A stretch of 64,000 nucleotides of DNA from Jiangella alba (GCF_900106035.1 NZ_FNUC01000004.1:2232001-2296000), one strand, 5' to 3'; positions 8,314 through 16,631 are shown, numbered from the stretch's first letter. Notes: generated from the letters alone by a model not told the origin. Numbers and translations are program-made.

Positions 8314-8625
8314 ATGAACAAGGGCAAGGCGGCGATGCTCGCCGCGGTGGCGCTCGCGGGAGGCGTGGTCGCGGGCGGTGCGGCCGCGTCAGCGCAGGCC
8401 GTTCCGCCACCGTGCGGCTTCTACGAGGTGGGCGGCGGCTTCCTCAACGACGACATGTACAACCACTGTGGCGACCATCCGGTGTGGGTGACGATGGTCG
8501 GCCTCGGCATCTACAACCAGTACACGGCGTGCCTGGCGCCCGGCGTGCACGACCTGAACGAGATCTTCAACAACCCGGTCCTCGACGCCTACTCCGAGGG
8601 GGAGCCGTGTTCGGATCCGGAATGA
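8314..8625 (+). CDS. Small secreted four-cysteine protein (DUF6355-like)
   Basis: 103 residues: N-terminal signal peptide (MNKGKAAML, Ala/Gly core, SAQA cleavage about 29) and a short mature domain with four cysteines (PCGFY, YNHCG, YTACLAPG, EPCS). The CGFY...YNHC pattern resembles the DUF6355 family of small actinobacterial secreted proteins, an assignment from memory. GGAGGTCGGGTC lies just before the ATG. Its stop overlaps the next ATG (ATGA), and the next protein repeats the same cysteine plan. Function unknown; two disulfides are likely after export. Confidence 0.7.
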   Translation: MNKGKAAMLAAVALAGGVVAGGAAASAQAVPPPCGFYEVGGGFLNDDMYNHCGDHPVWVTMVGLGIYNQYTACLAPGVHDLNEIFNNPVLDAYSEGEPCSDPE

Positions 8626-8897
8626 CCCGCGGGGGCGCAGTGGCCATGGGGCTCGCCGCGATCGTCCTGACGCTGGGCGTCGCGCCGGCCGCGCCGGCCG
8701 ACGAGATCTGCGGCAGCTACGCGGTCAACGGCAACCGGTACTGGGCGAACTGCACCGATGCCGGGCAGGAGATCCGCTGGCACGTCGTGATGCCGCCGTC
8801 GCTGTTCAACTACGACTGCGTCCCGGCCGGCGAGTCCCAGTACGTCGGTCCGAGCGCCACCATCTGGGACGTCTTCGCCACCGGCGACACCTGCTAG
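8622..8897 (+). CDS. Small secreted four-cysteine protein, paralogue of its upstream neighbour
   Basis: 91 residues from an ATG overlapping the preceding stop, with GAGGGGGAG upstream. A signal peptide (MTRGGAVAMGLAAIVLTLG to APADE, about 28) leads to a mature part with four cysteines: ICGSY, YWANC, YDCVPAG, TC-end. C-G-x-Y, (Y/W)-x-x-C, Y-x-x-C-x-x-x-G and a last Cys align with the upstream protein, so this is a tandem duplicate that has diverged. It ends 1 bp before the convergent phosphatase gene. Function unknown. Confidence 0.7.
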   Translation: MTRGGAVAMGLAAIVLTLGVAPAAPADEICGSYAVNGNRYWANCTDAGQEIRWHVVMPPSLFNYDCVPAGESQYVGPSATIWDVFATGDTC

Positions 8898-8898
8898 G

Positions 8899-9450
8899 TC
8901 AGCTCACGTTCGGGATGAGCCGCCTGACGAGGTCGTCGAGCTCGTCGACGACCTCGCGCCAGACGGAGGCGCGCTGGCCGTAGGGGTCGACGAGGTCGTC
9001 GTCGGGGTCGTCGCCGGCGATGTCGTCGCGGGTGCGGCCCTCGCCGACGTGGTGCAGCCAGTCGGTGAAGCGCTGGTGCCGGCCCCTGACGGCGGCCTTC
9101 TCGACCCGGCGGACGAAGTCCTTCAACGTGAACGTCTTCACCCAGGCGTCCGGGCCGGCGTCGACGACGGCCCGGACGTGCTCGCGCTCCATGCCCAGCA
9201 CGAGGGCCGCCGACGCGACCGCGGCCGGCGTCACGGGGAGGCTGCGGTGCCCGCCCAGCTCCAGCCCGCGCTCGCGCATGACCGTGATGCCGACCGGCGG
9301 CACCGAGCCGTGCGCGCCCACCAGCGCACCGGACCGGCCCACCAGCGGCGACCCCGCCCGCGGCGCGTAGGTGTCGAGCATGGCGGCGGCGATGGGCGAA
9401 CGGCAGCGGCCGGCCGTGCACACGAAGAGAACGTCGATGCTGACCCCCAC
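8899..9450 (-). CDS. Low-molecular-weight protein tyrosine phosphatase-like
   Basis: 183 residues from GTG at 9450, chosen because the fold begins at once (VSIDVLFVCTAG) and because longer versions would run into the hairpin at 9539-9571. The P-loop CTAGRCRSP fits C-x5-R-S, and a late DPYG supplies the general-acid Asp. The middle (ALVLGMEREHVRAVVD) is the usual LMW-PTP core. The family dephosphorylates tyrosine on proteins, often in capsule control, or acts as arsenate reductase. Lack of arsenic genes and closeness to the surface locus favour the first (inference). Confidence 0.8.
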   Translation of the reverse strand: MGVSIDVLFVCTAGRCRSPIAAAMLDTYAPRAGSPLVGRSGALVGAHGSVPPVGITVMRERGLELGGHRSLPVTPAAVASAALVLGMEREHVRAVVDAGPDAWVKTFTLKDFVRRVEKAAVRGRHQRFTDWLHHVGEGRTRDDIAGDDPDDDLVDPYGQRASVWREVVDELDDLVRRLIPNVS

Positions 9451-9538
9451 CCGGTGCCCGGTCCGACGACGACGGACGCAGTCTACGGCCGGGGTCGCGC
9501 CCGGTTCGTCCGTGGTCGCATCGTGGCCGCCGGGTGGA

Positions 9539-9571
9539 GCGCGGGGTGGGCGGCGGCCGCCCACCCCGCGC
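9539..9571. terminator. Strong GC hairpin after the M14 peptidase gene
   Basis: A 16-bp perfect stem (9539-9554 against 9556-9571; arm GCGCGGGGTGGGCGGC) with a one-base centre, 4 bp after the minus-strand stop at 9576. No T-tract follows, as is common in high-GC actinobacteria. It probably ends the peptidase transcript and insulates the phosphatase gene. Confidence 0.6.
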
Positions 9572-9575
9572 GCTG

Positions 9576-11969
9576 TCAGCCGACCCGGACGGTCTGCTTG
9601 CGGTAGCTGGAACTCGGCCGCAGCGGGTCGTAGCGGTTCTCGACGTTGCCGGCGGCGTCGACGGAGAACCAGTGCACCCGCGTCGACCCGGCGCCGAGCG
9701 GGATCGGCGCCGCACCCTCACGCAGCCCGGACGACTCCACCCGCGGCGACTCGTACGTCGGGCGGCTGCCATCGAGCGTGTAGTGGATGGTCACCGGCTC
9801 GGTCGCCTCGAACGTGACGCCCGCGTCGGTGAGCTCGAGCGTGGTGCGCGGCGGCCGGTTGTCGCGGCCGTACGCGCGGGCCACCTCCAGCAGCCCGACC
9901 AGGCCGTTGGAGAACTCCATGGCCTGCTCGTAGCCCTCCGCGAACGGCGGCTGGAACCCCTGCGGATCCCACTCCCGCTCGACCGGGTCCCACAGGTCCG
10001 CGCCGACCTCGAAGTCCCAGCCGAAGATGCCGCGGTTGTACCAGTGCTCGTCGGCGGAGTTGCCGGCCGCCGAGTAGAGCACGTCGCTGACCGGGCCGGT
10101 GCGGCCGGGCCAGACCGCCGTGCCGCGCCAGTCCTGGACGGCGGACAGGATGTGGCTGGACGCGGCCCAGAAGTAGTTCTCCTCGCCCAGCGTCGGGCGG
10201 GGCAGCGGGACGCGGCCGTTCTGGACGTACGCGCCGGGCGGCCACATGAAGTACCCGCCGTAGGAGTGCACGTTCATCGCGAACCTGATGTTCGGGTACT
10301 GCTCGGTCAGCCACACCTCGTTGCGCGCCTCCGGCTCGGACAGCTCGGCCGGCCCGGAGAAGTTGCCGCTGGTGCAGCTCGCGGACGCGCCGCTGTAGCC
10401 GTCGAAGCGGGACCCGACGGAGAAGTTGCGGTTCAGGTCGACGCCCCAGGAGTTCGCGCTGGCGGGGTCGCCGCTCGTGGCCGGGCAGTGGTTCGTCAGG
10501 TTCTTGCGCTGCCCGTTGAAGTCGTAGAAGGAGTAGTGGGCGCCGTCCGGGTTCACCGACGGGACGATGAAGATGTCGAGGTCGTCGACCAGCTTCTTCG
10601 TGTCGGCGTCGTTGGCGTAGTTGCGCAGCAGCCGCTCCGCCGTCTCCAGCGCGACCAGCGGCGTCACCCACTCGCGGGCGTGCTCCTGGCTGTAGGCGAA
10701 CACGCCGGTCCTCGACCCGTCGCGGACCTTGCCGATGCGGATGGCCCGCACGCTGAACGGCTCGCGCGAGATGCCCGCGGGCGCGTCCAGCCCGTCGCTG
10801 AGGTCCTGGGCCCCGGCGACGGCGATCCCGGTGCCGCCGGTGGTGCGGTACGTCGCCGCCGTCACCAGGGCCGACGCGGCGGGTGCGGCGTTGACGGCCG
10901 CGACGACCTGCGCCGCGGTGCTGTTCGGCACACCGGCCGCGTCGGTGCCGAGCGACACCCGGACGGTGCCGCCGGTGACGCCGACGCTCAGCGGGCTGTT
11001 CGCCGTGCCCGGGTTCACCGTCTCCAGCCGCAGGTCGTTGCCGCCCTCGTGGCCCCAGTCGTGCGACGTCACGTAGAACGCCGTCGCGCCGGCGCCGATC
11101 ATCGCCTGCGCCTTCCGCCGGTACCCGTTGGTCTGGTACGGCAGCTCGACGATCTCGGCGAGCTCGGGGAACTCCGCGGCCAGCGCCTCGATGCGGTCGT
11201 ACAGCTCGGTCGGGTCCATGTAGTGGTCGACGAAGCCGGTCGCGTAGTGCGGGCCGGGGTCGGGGCGCGGGTCGCCGAGCCACTCGACCACCGGCACGGT
11301 GACCGAGGCGCCGCCGCTGCTGGTGACGGTGACCTCGGCGGGAACGTCGTCGACCGCGACCGGCTCGAAGAGCGTGTGGTAGATGTACTGGCCGGCGTCG
11401 ACGAACCGGTCCATCGTGACGGTCTGGCCGCCGAAGCCGACGGTCAGCGTCACGTTGCTGTCGGCACCGAGCGAGGTCTTGACCTCGACACCGAGGTAGG
11501 TCTGGCCGCCGACGCTCTCGAACCACTCGGCGCGCAGCGGGGTGAGCGTCTCGGCCATGCGGGCGAACGTCTGGTTCACCCGGCGGACCGCGGCGTCGCG
11601 CTCGGCGACGACGGCCTCGGTCTCGGCGGCGCTGACGACGACCTCGCCGACGGCGTAGCCGAGGTCGCGCAGCACGGCTTGTTCGGCCGGCGTGGCGACG
11701 ACGTGGACCACCAGGCCGCCGTCGGCGGGGCGGGTGTACTCGGTGACGTCGGCGCCGGCCTCGATCAGCCCGGCGATGGCGTCCTGGTCGGCGACGGTGA
11801 CCTCGACGATCTCGGTCGCCTCGCCGGTGGTGGCGGCGGCTGAGACCGGCGAGGCGACGTCATCGGGTTCGGGTTCCGCGCCGGCCGCCAGTGGCAGCCC
11901 GGCCAGGAGCAGGGGCAGGGCTGCCAACACGGCCAGCCGGCGGCGGGGACGAGGGGTCTGCGGTGCCAT
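9576..11969 (-). CDS. Secreted M14 zinc carboxypeptidase
   Basis: 797 residues from ATG at 11969 (GGGAG upstream; an upstream in-frame start at 12008 would put 13 odd residues before the Arg-rich signal). The signal peptide is APQTPRPRRRL...LLLAGLPLAAGAE. A propeptide-like region follows. The peptidase domain has zinc ligands in HAREW (H430, E433) and NVHSYGGYF (H568), and the catalytic Glu in DFEVGADLW (E654). Between them lie substrate-site features (FIVPSVNPDG, DLNRNF). The C-terminus (EPVTIHYTLDGSRPTYESP) resembles a chitobiase-type beta domain. It would act outside the cell, trimming C-terminal residues from peptides. The gene stands alone with its own terminator and promoter region. Confidence 0.9.
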   Translation of the reverse strand: MAPQTPRPRRRLAVLAALPLLLAGLPLAAGAEPEPDDVASPVSAAATTGEATEIVEVTVADQDAIAGLIEAGADVTEYTRPADGGLVVHVVATPAEQAVLRDLGYAVGEVVVSAAETEAVVAERDAAVRRVNQTFARMAETLTPLRAEWFESVGGQTYLGVEVKTSLGADSNVTLTVGFGGQTVTMDRFVDAGQYIYHTLFEPVAVDDVPAEVTVTSSGGASVTVPVVEWLGDPRPDPGPHYATGFVDHYMDPTELYDRIEALAAEFPELAEIVELPYQTNGYRRKAQAMIGAGATAFYVTSHDWGHEGGNDLRLETVNPGTANSPLSVGVTGGTVRVSLGTDAAGVPNSTAAQVVAAVNAAPAASALVTAATYRTTGGTGIAVAGAQDLSDGLDAPAGISREPFSVRAIRIGKVRDGSRTGVFAYSQEHAREWVTPLVALETAERLLRNYANDADTKKLVDDLDIFIVPSVNPDGAHYSFYDFNGQRKNLTNHCPATSGDPASANSWGVDLNRNFSVGSRFDGYSGASASCTSGNFSGPAELSEPEARNEVWLTEQYPNIRFAMNVHSYGGYFMWPPGAYVQNGRVPLPRPTLGEENYFWAASSHILSAVQDWRGTAVWPGRTGPVSDVLYSAAGNSADEHWYNRGIFGWDFEVGADLWDPVEREWDPQGFQPPFAEGYEQAMEFSNGLVGLLEVARAYGRDNRPPRTTLELTDAGVTFEATEPVTIHYTLDGSRPTYESPRVESSGLREGAAPIPLGAGSTRVHWFSVDAAGNVENRYDPLRPSSSYRKQTVRVG

Positions 11970-12001
11970 GGGCCACTCCCGGAGGAAGAGGACTATATGA
12001 C

Positions 12002-12034
12002 GTGACACGCCATATGGTGCTGGCCCGATGTCAC
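12002..12034. promoter_or_regulatory. Inverted repeat upstream of the M14 peptidase gene
   Basis: GTGACA (12002-12007) and TGTCAC (12029-12034) form a perfect 6-bp dyad spaced by 21 bases, about 35 bp upstream of the peptidase start in an unusually AT-containing stretch. It could be an operator or part of the promoter. The evidence is the dyad alone. Confidence 0.3.
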
Positions 12035-12071
12035 ATTCCGCTACCCTTTGTCCTGGTTTTCTTGACTCAGC

Positions 12072-12104
12072 GTCACCGGCTCAGTCGCTGGAACCGGCGC
12101 ACCG
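12072..12104. repeat. 33-bp direct repeat, left copy (displaced end of ABC permease gene)
   Basis: Identical to 13707-13739 except for one base (T at 12085, C at 13720). The right copy is the last codons and stop of the ABC permease gene; this copy lies alone, 1.6 kb away, on the far side of hipBA. Duplication of a gene's 3' end on both sides of a small foreign-looking module is what site-specific integration leaves (attL/attR). No integrase is inside. Confidence 0.7.
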
Positions 12105-12107
12105 GCG

Positions 12108-13358
12108 TCAGGCACTCGCGTTCAGCTGCGGGTCGCCCACGGCGCGGCCGGCGACCAGGTTCGAAGTGAACCGAGTGATGTCGTCTCGTAGGCTCGGGTG
12201 AGCGCGCGGATGCGGGACCTCGGCGGTCACGGTGTCGAGCACGGAGGCAAGGGCGTCGTCAACGACACGTTCAGCGTCCGACAGCCCCCATGCCGCGCCT
12301 TCGGCGACGAGGTGCGAGCGCGTGATCGCCCGGTGTCTGTACTCCTGATCGACTGCGAGAGCCATCTCTTGGTCATTGGGCTGGTGTGCCTGAGGGACGA
12401 GGTCATAGGCCGGGGCGAGCGTCATCGAGCCGTCTGGGGGGTGCAGCAGAGAGATGTTCTTGGCGTGCAGGTCCAGATTGCCGAGGGCGACGGCGACCAC
12501 GGTCATACGCAGCAGCCGTTCCAGTGAGCCTTGGTCTCCGACGGATGACAACACCCCGGCGATGCGAACCAGGCTCACTCGACCGCCGTGTCTCTGGTAC
12601 TTGGCGTTGCCGCTGACGCCGAGTACTTGATTGAAGTCCTCTTGATGGATGCGCCCCTGTGGCGCGTCCAGGGAGCGGTCGTAGCGTTCGATGACTATGG
12701 CGGGGGTAGCGTCGAAATCCTCGATCCAGGTGTGGAATCCCGAGAGCCCGGCGGCATGAGCGAAGCGTGAGCCGTATTCTTCGTCGTAGATCATCGTCGG
12801 GAAATCTCGCGACTCTGGCTTGAGGATGTGTGTGGATGGGTAGCCGTCGATCGGACGGCTCCAGCCGTCCGAACTGCGCACGAGCACGATCTTGTCCTGC
12901 ACCCCGGCCAGCGAGGTCTTTCCGCTCGTCGGCCTGTTGCCCAGCGGGTTTCTCTGTACGTTCGTCAGCATGTCCGCTACTTCGGCGATGGTCAGGGGTA
13001 CAAGGTCGGGTTGTTTCGGCTCGCCGGGGGCATCGGGATCCCAGATCTGAAGGGCACCGGCGACATCTCGTCCGTAGGTGCCGAGCAGGCCGATGACGTC
13101 CTGCTCGGTCAGGCCTGCCTGTTGAGCAAGCAGCGTGAGCATCTGGCCCTCGGGAAGCAGTTCGCGGAAGAAGCTCTGACGCCGGGCCTTGTGTGCACGG
13201 GTCCGTACTGCTGCCAGCGGAATCGCCACCGACAGGATTGTGCTGTCGATCCCGAACTCTTCGACGGCGCTCCGAGTGGCGACGAAGTCGAAGGTGCGCC
13301 AGGTGCCGGTGAGCGTGCCGACTCGCGTGCCGTACAGCTCCACGACCAAGTCAGCCAT
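12108..13358 (-). CDS. hipA: HipA-type serine/threonine kinase toxin
   Basis: 416 residues with HipA architecture. An N-terminal Couple_hipA domain (VVELYGTRVGTLTG...FFRELLPEG) precedes the kinase-like core. That core has the Gly-rich SLAGVQDKIVL loop, STHILKPE (ATP-binding Lys), the catalytic loop ALGNLDLHAKNISLL (D and N), and LAPAYDLVP (metal Asp). In the family, HipA phosphorylates glutamyl-tRNA synthetase or related targets and causes growth arrest; HipB neutralises it. It overlaps hipB by 8 bp. G+C is visibly lower than the surroundings (12721-12840 counts 70 of 120), and 33-bp direct repeats flank the pair, both signs of transfer. Confidence 0.9.
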   Translation of the reverse strand: MADLVVELYGTRVGTLTGTWRTFDFVATRSAVEEFGIDSTILSVAIPLAAVRTRAHKARRQSFFRELLPEGQMLTLLAQQAGLTEQDVIGLLGTYGRDVAGALQIWDPDAPGEPKQPDLVPLTIAEVADMLTNVQRNPLGNRPTSGKTSLAGVQDKIVLVRSSDGWSRPIDGYPSTHILKPESRDFPTMIYDEEYGSRFAHAAGLSGFHTWIEDFDATPAIVIERYDRSLDAPQGRIHQEDFNQVLGVSGNAKYQRHGGRVSLVRIAGVLSSVGDQGSLERLLRMTVVAVALGNLDLHAKNISLLHPPDGSMTLAPAYDLVPQAHQPNDQEMALAVDQEYRHRAITRSHLVAEGAAWGLSDAERVVDDALASVLDTVTAEVPHPRAHPSLRDDITRFTSNLVAGRAVGDPQLNASA

Positions 13359-13590
13359 GATGGTCCGTCGTGTGGATCGTGGCGGTGAGTTCCATCCCGG
13401 TTTCTCGCATGGCGGCGAACAGGCGATCCATGAAGATCGAGGGCTTGCCCGCCTCGATCTCCCAGATGTATCGCTGGGTTGTGCCGAGGCGGGCAGCTAG
13501 CTCGCGCTGACTGATCCCGCTCAGTAGGCGCGCCTGCTGCAGGATGCGCCCCAGTGACTCCGCGCTGGTGACTTCTCCCGTGTAGGCCAC
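13351..13590 (-). CDS. hipB: HipB-type HTH antitoxin
   Basis: 79 residues: a Cro/C1 helix-turn-helix (LGRILQQARLLSGISQRELAARLGTTQRYIWEIEAGKPS) with a short C-terminal strand and tail. The GTG at 13590 is preferred over the one at 13596 because AGGAG ends five bases before it, whereas it abuts the other. It is first in the operon, 8-bp overlap with hipA, and lies directly downstream of two palindromes that fit HipB operators, so autorepression is likely. Confidence 0.88.
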   Translation of the reverse strand: MAYTGEVTSAESLGRILQQARLLSGISQRELAARLGTTQRYIWEIEAGKPSIFMDRLFAAMRETGMELTATIHTTDHHG

Positions 13591-13599
13591 GACCACTCC

Positions 13600-13647
13600 T
13601 GACTACGATTTGGTAGTCAAGATAGTTGACTACGATTTAGTAGTCAA
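13600..13647. promoter_or_regulatory. Twin palindromic operators of hipBA
   Basis: Two copies of (T)TGACTAC-N6-GTAGTCA(A): 13600-13619 (spacer GATTTG) and 13626-13647 (spacer GATTTA). The centres are 27 bp apart and both lie just upstream of hipB. Tandem dyads of this size suit cooperative HipB dimers. The AT-rich spacers probably overlap the promoter. Confidence 0.8.
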
Positions 13648-13706
13648 GGGCATTGACGTCGATATTCACGTCGTTGCGAGGCGGCGGGTTCAGGCGGTCG
13701 CTCTCG

Positions 13707-13739
13707 GTCACCGGCTCAGCCGCTGGAACCGGCGCACCG
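13707..13739. repeat. 33-bp direct repeat, right copy (3' end of ABC permease gene)
   Basis: Covers the stop codon (complement at 13708-13710) and last ten codons of the permease gene. Its partner at 12072-12104 differs at one base. It marks the right edge of the hipBA module. Confidence 0.7.
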
Positions 13740-14538
13740 CCATCGGCACGAACACCAGCGTGATGACCAGCGGCCAGACGATCGCCCCCAGCAGCGCGTG
13801 CTGCTCGATCCAGCTGTCGCCCAGCGCCGCGGGGTTGCCGAACAGCTCGCGCGCCGCCGTCACCGTCGACGACACCGGGTTCCACGCCGCGACCGCGCCC
13901 AGCCAGTCGGGCATCTGCGACGGCGCGACGAACACGCTGGAGATCATCGCGAACGGGAACGCGACGGCGAACAGGCTGCCGGCCGCCTCCTCGTTCGGCG
14001 TCAGCAGGCCGATCCAGATGCCGATCCAGATCAGCGCGAACCGCAGCCACAGCAGCAGCCCGAACGCCGCCAGCGTCGCCCAGAAGCCCCCGTCCGAGCG
14101 CCAGCCGATCACCAGCGCCGTGATCGCCAGCACCACGAGGTCGAGCGCGGCGCTGACGATGTCGGCCAGGCCGCGGCCGGTGACCGGTGCCGACGGCGCC
14201 ATCGGCATCGAGCGGAACCGGTCGGTGACGCCCTTCGTGGTGTCGATGACGACGGCGTAGGCGGTGTTCATGAAGCCCATCGCCATGGTCATGCCGAACA
14301 TGCCGGGCATCAGGTACTCGCGGTAGTCGCCGCCGCCCGGCACGCTCATCGCGCTGCCGAATACGTACCCGAACAGCAGGACCGACACGATCGGGAAGCC
14401 GAGCTGCCAGGCGATGTTGCCCGGCTGCCGGACCAGGTGCGTCAGCGTGCGGCGGGCGACGGTCCAGCCGTCGGCCAGCGCCCAGTACAGCCGCCGCTCC
14501 GGCGCGTCCAGGTCGTCGTCGAGGAGGGCGCTGCTCAT
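13708..14538 (-). CDS. ABC-2 type permease (DrrB-like)
   Basis: 276 residues with six predicted membrane helices (for example [93 protein letters not shown]) and the ABC-2 signature around the last loops ([26 protein letters not shown]). With the upstream ATPase it would export a hydrophobic compound or drug. ATG at 14538 overlaps the ATPase stop (ATGA). Its 3' end is the sequence duplicated around hipBA, yet the reading frame here is complete. Confidence 0.88.
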   Translation of the reverse strand: MSSALLDDDLDAPERRLYWALADGWTVARRTLTHLVRQPGNIAWQLGFPIVSVLLFGYVFGSAMSVPGGGDYREYLMPGMFGMTMAMGFMNTAYAVVIDTTKGVTDRFRSMPMAPSAPVTGRGLADIVSAALDLVVLAITALVIGWRSDGGFWATLAAFGLLLWLRFALIWIGIWIGLLTPNEEAAGSLFAVAFPFAMISSVFVAPSQMPDWLGAVAAWNPVSSTVTAARELFGNPAALGDSWIEQHALLGAIVWPLVITLVFVPMAVRRFQRLSR

Positions 14539-15527
14539 GCGGGGACCTCCGTCCGGTCGGTCGTCGTCTCGGTGGTCTCCTCGGGCTTGTGCCCGGTGAG
14601 CCGCAGGAACACCTCGTCCAGCGTGGGCCGGCGCAGCCCGATGTCCTCGACGCCGATGCCCTCGTCCTGCAGCGTGCGGGCCACCTCGGTGAGGGCGGCG
14701 ACCCGCCGCTCGACCGGCGCGGCGACCCGCCTGAGCTCCTCGTCGACCTCCGGCTCGCCGGACGCGACCCGCGTGACGGCCTGCACCGCTACCGGCAGGT
14801 CGACCGCCTCCTCCAGCACGACCTCCAGCTGGTCGCCGCCGACGCGGCGCTTGAGCGCGGCCGGGGTGTCGTCGGCGATCACCCGGCCGTGGTCGATGAC
14901 GGCGACCCGCCCGGCCAGCTGGTCTGCCTCGTCGAGGTACTGCGTGGTCAGCAGCACGGTGGTGCCGCCGGACACCAGCGAGCGGACCGCCGTCCACACC
15001 TCGTTGCGACCGCGCGGGTCGAGGCCGGTGGTCGGCTCGTCGAGGAAGAGCACCCTCGGCGCGAGGATCATGCTGGCGGCGAGGTCGAGCCGGCGCTTCA
15101 TGCCGCCGCTGTACTCCTTGGTGCCCTTGTCGGCGGCCTCGGTGAGGTCGAACTGCTCGAGCAGCTCGTCGGCCCGGGCGGCCGCGCGGGCCGCGCCGAG
15201 GTGGAACAACCGGCCGAACATCCGCAGGTTCTGCCGGCCGGTCAGGATCTCGTCGACGGCGGTGAACTGGCCGGTGAAGCCGATGCGGCGGCGCACCTTG
15301 CGGGCGTCGCGGACGACGTCGAAGCCGGCCACCTCGGCGCGGCCGCCGTCGAGGCGCACCAGGCTGGCCAGGATGCGCACCGCCGTGGTCTTGCCGGCGC
15401 CGTTGGGTCCCAGCAGGCCGTAGACCATGCCCTGCGGGACGGCGAGATCGAAGCCGTCGAGGGCGCGTTTCTCGCCGTACCTCTTCTGCAGTCCTTCGGC
15501 TTCGATCGCGTGGCTGGAGGTGCTCAA
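14535..15527 (-). CDS. ABC transporter ATPase (DrrA-like)
   Basis: 330 residues: Walker [11 protein letters not shown]-loop [10 protein letters not shown], signature [12 protein letters not shown], Walker [15 protein letters not shown]-loop replaced by [12 protein letters not shown] (Gln at the switch position, as in DrrA), and the long C-terminal extension of this family. It starts at TTG (15527) with AAGGGA upstream. It drives the permease encoded next. It diverges from a TetR gene across a clear palindrome, so export is probably induced when the regulator binds its ligand. Confidence 0.9.
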   Translation of the reverse strand: MSTSSHAIEAEGLQKRYGEKRALDGFDLAVPQGMVYGLLGPNGAGKTTAVRILASLVRLDGGRAEVAGFDVVRDARKVRRRIGFTGQFTAVDEILTGRQNLRMFGRLFHLGAARAAARADELLEQFDLTEAADKGTKEYSGGMKRRLDLAASMILAPRVLFLDEPTTGLDPRGRNEVWTAVRSLVSGGTTVLLTTQYLDEADQLAGRVAVIDHGRVIADDTPAALKRRVGGDQLEVVLEEAVDLPVAVQAVTRVASGEPEVDEELRRVAAPVERRVAALTEVARTLQDEGIGVEDIGLRRPTLDEVFLRLTGHKPEETTETTTDRTEVPA

Positions 15528-15556
15528 GGGAGTCCCTTCCGCTGAACCGAGTACAA

Positions 15557-15576
15557 TGTACGCGCTAAAGCGTACA
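15557..15576. promoter_or_regulatory. TetR operator between the ABC exporter and its regulator
   Basis: Perfect dyad TGTACGC-N6-GCGTACA centred 38 bp before the regulator start and 39 bp before the ATPase start. The size and place fit a TetR dimer controlling both directions. Confidence 0.7.
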
Positions 15577-15613
15577 GCATCCGCAGTTCATTCCCCGGAT
15601 AGTGTTTGCCCTG

Positions 15614-16369
15614 ATGACAACGGACCACAGCAGCGGTAGCGGCGACGTCTCGAAGAGCCTGGAGCTCCTCTGGGGGATGCAGCAGCGCCCCACCCGAGGA
15701 CCGAAGCCGGGGCTCACGCTCGAGCGCATCGTCGTCGCCGCCGTCGAGGTGGCCGATGCCAACGGGCTCGCCGCGCTCTCCATGCGGTGCGTCGCGACCC
15801 ACCTCGGCGTCGGCACCATGTCGCTGTACCGCTATGTGCCGGGCAAGGCCGAACTGCTCGACCTCATGCTCGACCACGTCGCCGGGCCGGTCGAGGCCGA
15901 CGACGAGCCGGTCGGCTGGCGGGCCGCGCTGGAGGAGATGGCCCGCGGCATCTGGCAGCTGTGCCTGGACCACCCCTGGTACCCGCAGGTCGACCAGGTG
16001 CGGCCGCTGCTCGGCCCCAACAACATCGCCGGCATGGACCGCATCATCCGCCGGCTGAAACCGACCGGGCTGCCGGACAAGCATCTGACGCTCATGGTGT
16101 CGGTGGTCGACGGCTTCGTCACCGCGCTGGCGCGCTCGCACGTCAACGGGCTACAGGCCGAGCAGCGCACCGGCGTCTCCGAAGAGGACTTCTGGGCGGC
16201 GCAGGAGCCCGTGCTCGTCAAGATGATGGAGACCGGGCGCTACCCGACTCTGGCCGCCATGGACGACGACACCTTCTCCTTCGGCTACGAGGAGATCCTC
16301 GAGTTCGGGCTGACGGCCATCCTCGACGGCCTGGCGGTGGTCGTCGAGGGCGGCCGGACTACTGGCTGA
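15614..16369 (+). CDS. TetR/AcrR-family transcriptional regulator
   Basis: 251 residues. The N-terminal HTH is LTLERIVVAAVEVADANGL...LSMRCVATHLGVGTMSLYRYVPGKAELLDLML; the C-terminal ligand domain is the TetR_C type with WRAALEEMARGIWQLCLDHPWYPQV. The start ATG at 15614 is four codons inside a possible GTG at 15602; neither has a clear ribosome site. It diverges from the DrrAB-like exporter and faces the 20-bp palindrome, so it likely represses that pair and itself. Its last 11 bases overlap the convergent small gene. Confidence 0.88.
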   Translation: MTTDHSSGSGDVSKSLELLWGMQQRPTRGPKPGLTLERIVVAAVEVADANGLAALSMRCVATHLGVGTMSLYRYVPGKAELLDLMLDHVAGPVEADDEPVGWRAALEEMARGIWQLCLDHPWYPQVDQVRPLLGPNNIAGMDRIIRRLKPTGLPDKHLTLMVSVVDGFVTALARSHVNGLQAEQRTGVSEEDFWAAQEPVLVKMMETGRYPTLAAMDDDTFSFGYEEILEFGLTAILDGLAVVVEGGRTTG

Positions 16370-16559
16370 CGGGCGGCGCGTCGAGTCCGTGGTCGGGATG
16401 GTGGTCCCAGCGGACCCGGTGCGTCCCGAAGCCGGCGGCGTGCACGCCGTCGTGGCCGTACGGCCGCCGGCACCGGTACGTCAGCGAGTAGAGATCTCGG
16501 CAGGAGTCCGCATACGTCGTGTATGCGAACTCGAGGTCGAGGCGTTCGTCGATGGTCAT
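16359..16559 (-). CDS. Small hypothetical protein, 66 residues
   Basis: Begins MTIDERLDLEFAYTTYADSC; a GTG four codons upstream (16571) is possible. Contains two cysteines and a YGHDGVHAAGFGTHRVRW segment, a C-...-GH-x-G-x-H pattern seen in many short actinobacterial hypotheticals. Convergent with tetR, 11-bp overlap. No ribosome site is obvious, so expression is uncertain. Function unknown. Confidence 0.5.
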   Translation of the reverse strand: MTIDERLDLEFAYTTYADSCRDLYSLTYRCRRPYGHDGVHAAGFGTHRVRWDHHPDHGLDAPPVSQ

Positions 16560-16631
16560 GTGGATCACCACGCATGGGGGAGGGGGTCTGCTCGCCGCCC
16601 CGTTGCGACGGATCCAGTATCACTCTTTTCG

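Noticed and set aside
6467..8897. A lasso-peptide or other classical RiPP cluster
   Set aside because: PqqD- and HprK-like genes are present, but no cyclase, B2-type protease, radical SAM enzyme, LanM or clear precursor peptide is nearby.
12072..13739. A prophage or IS element around hipBA
   Set aside because: No integrase, transposase, terminal inverted repeats or phage genes were found; only the 33-bp direct repeats support movement.
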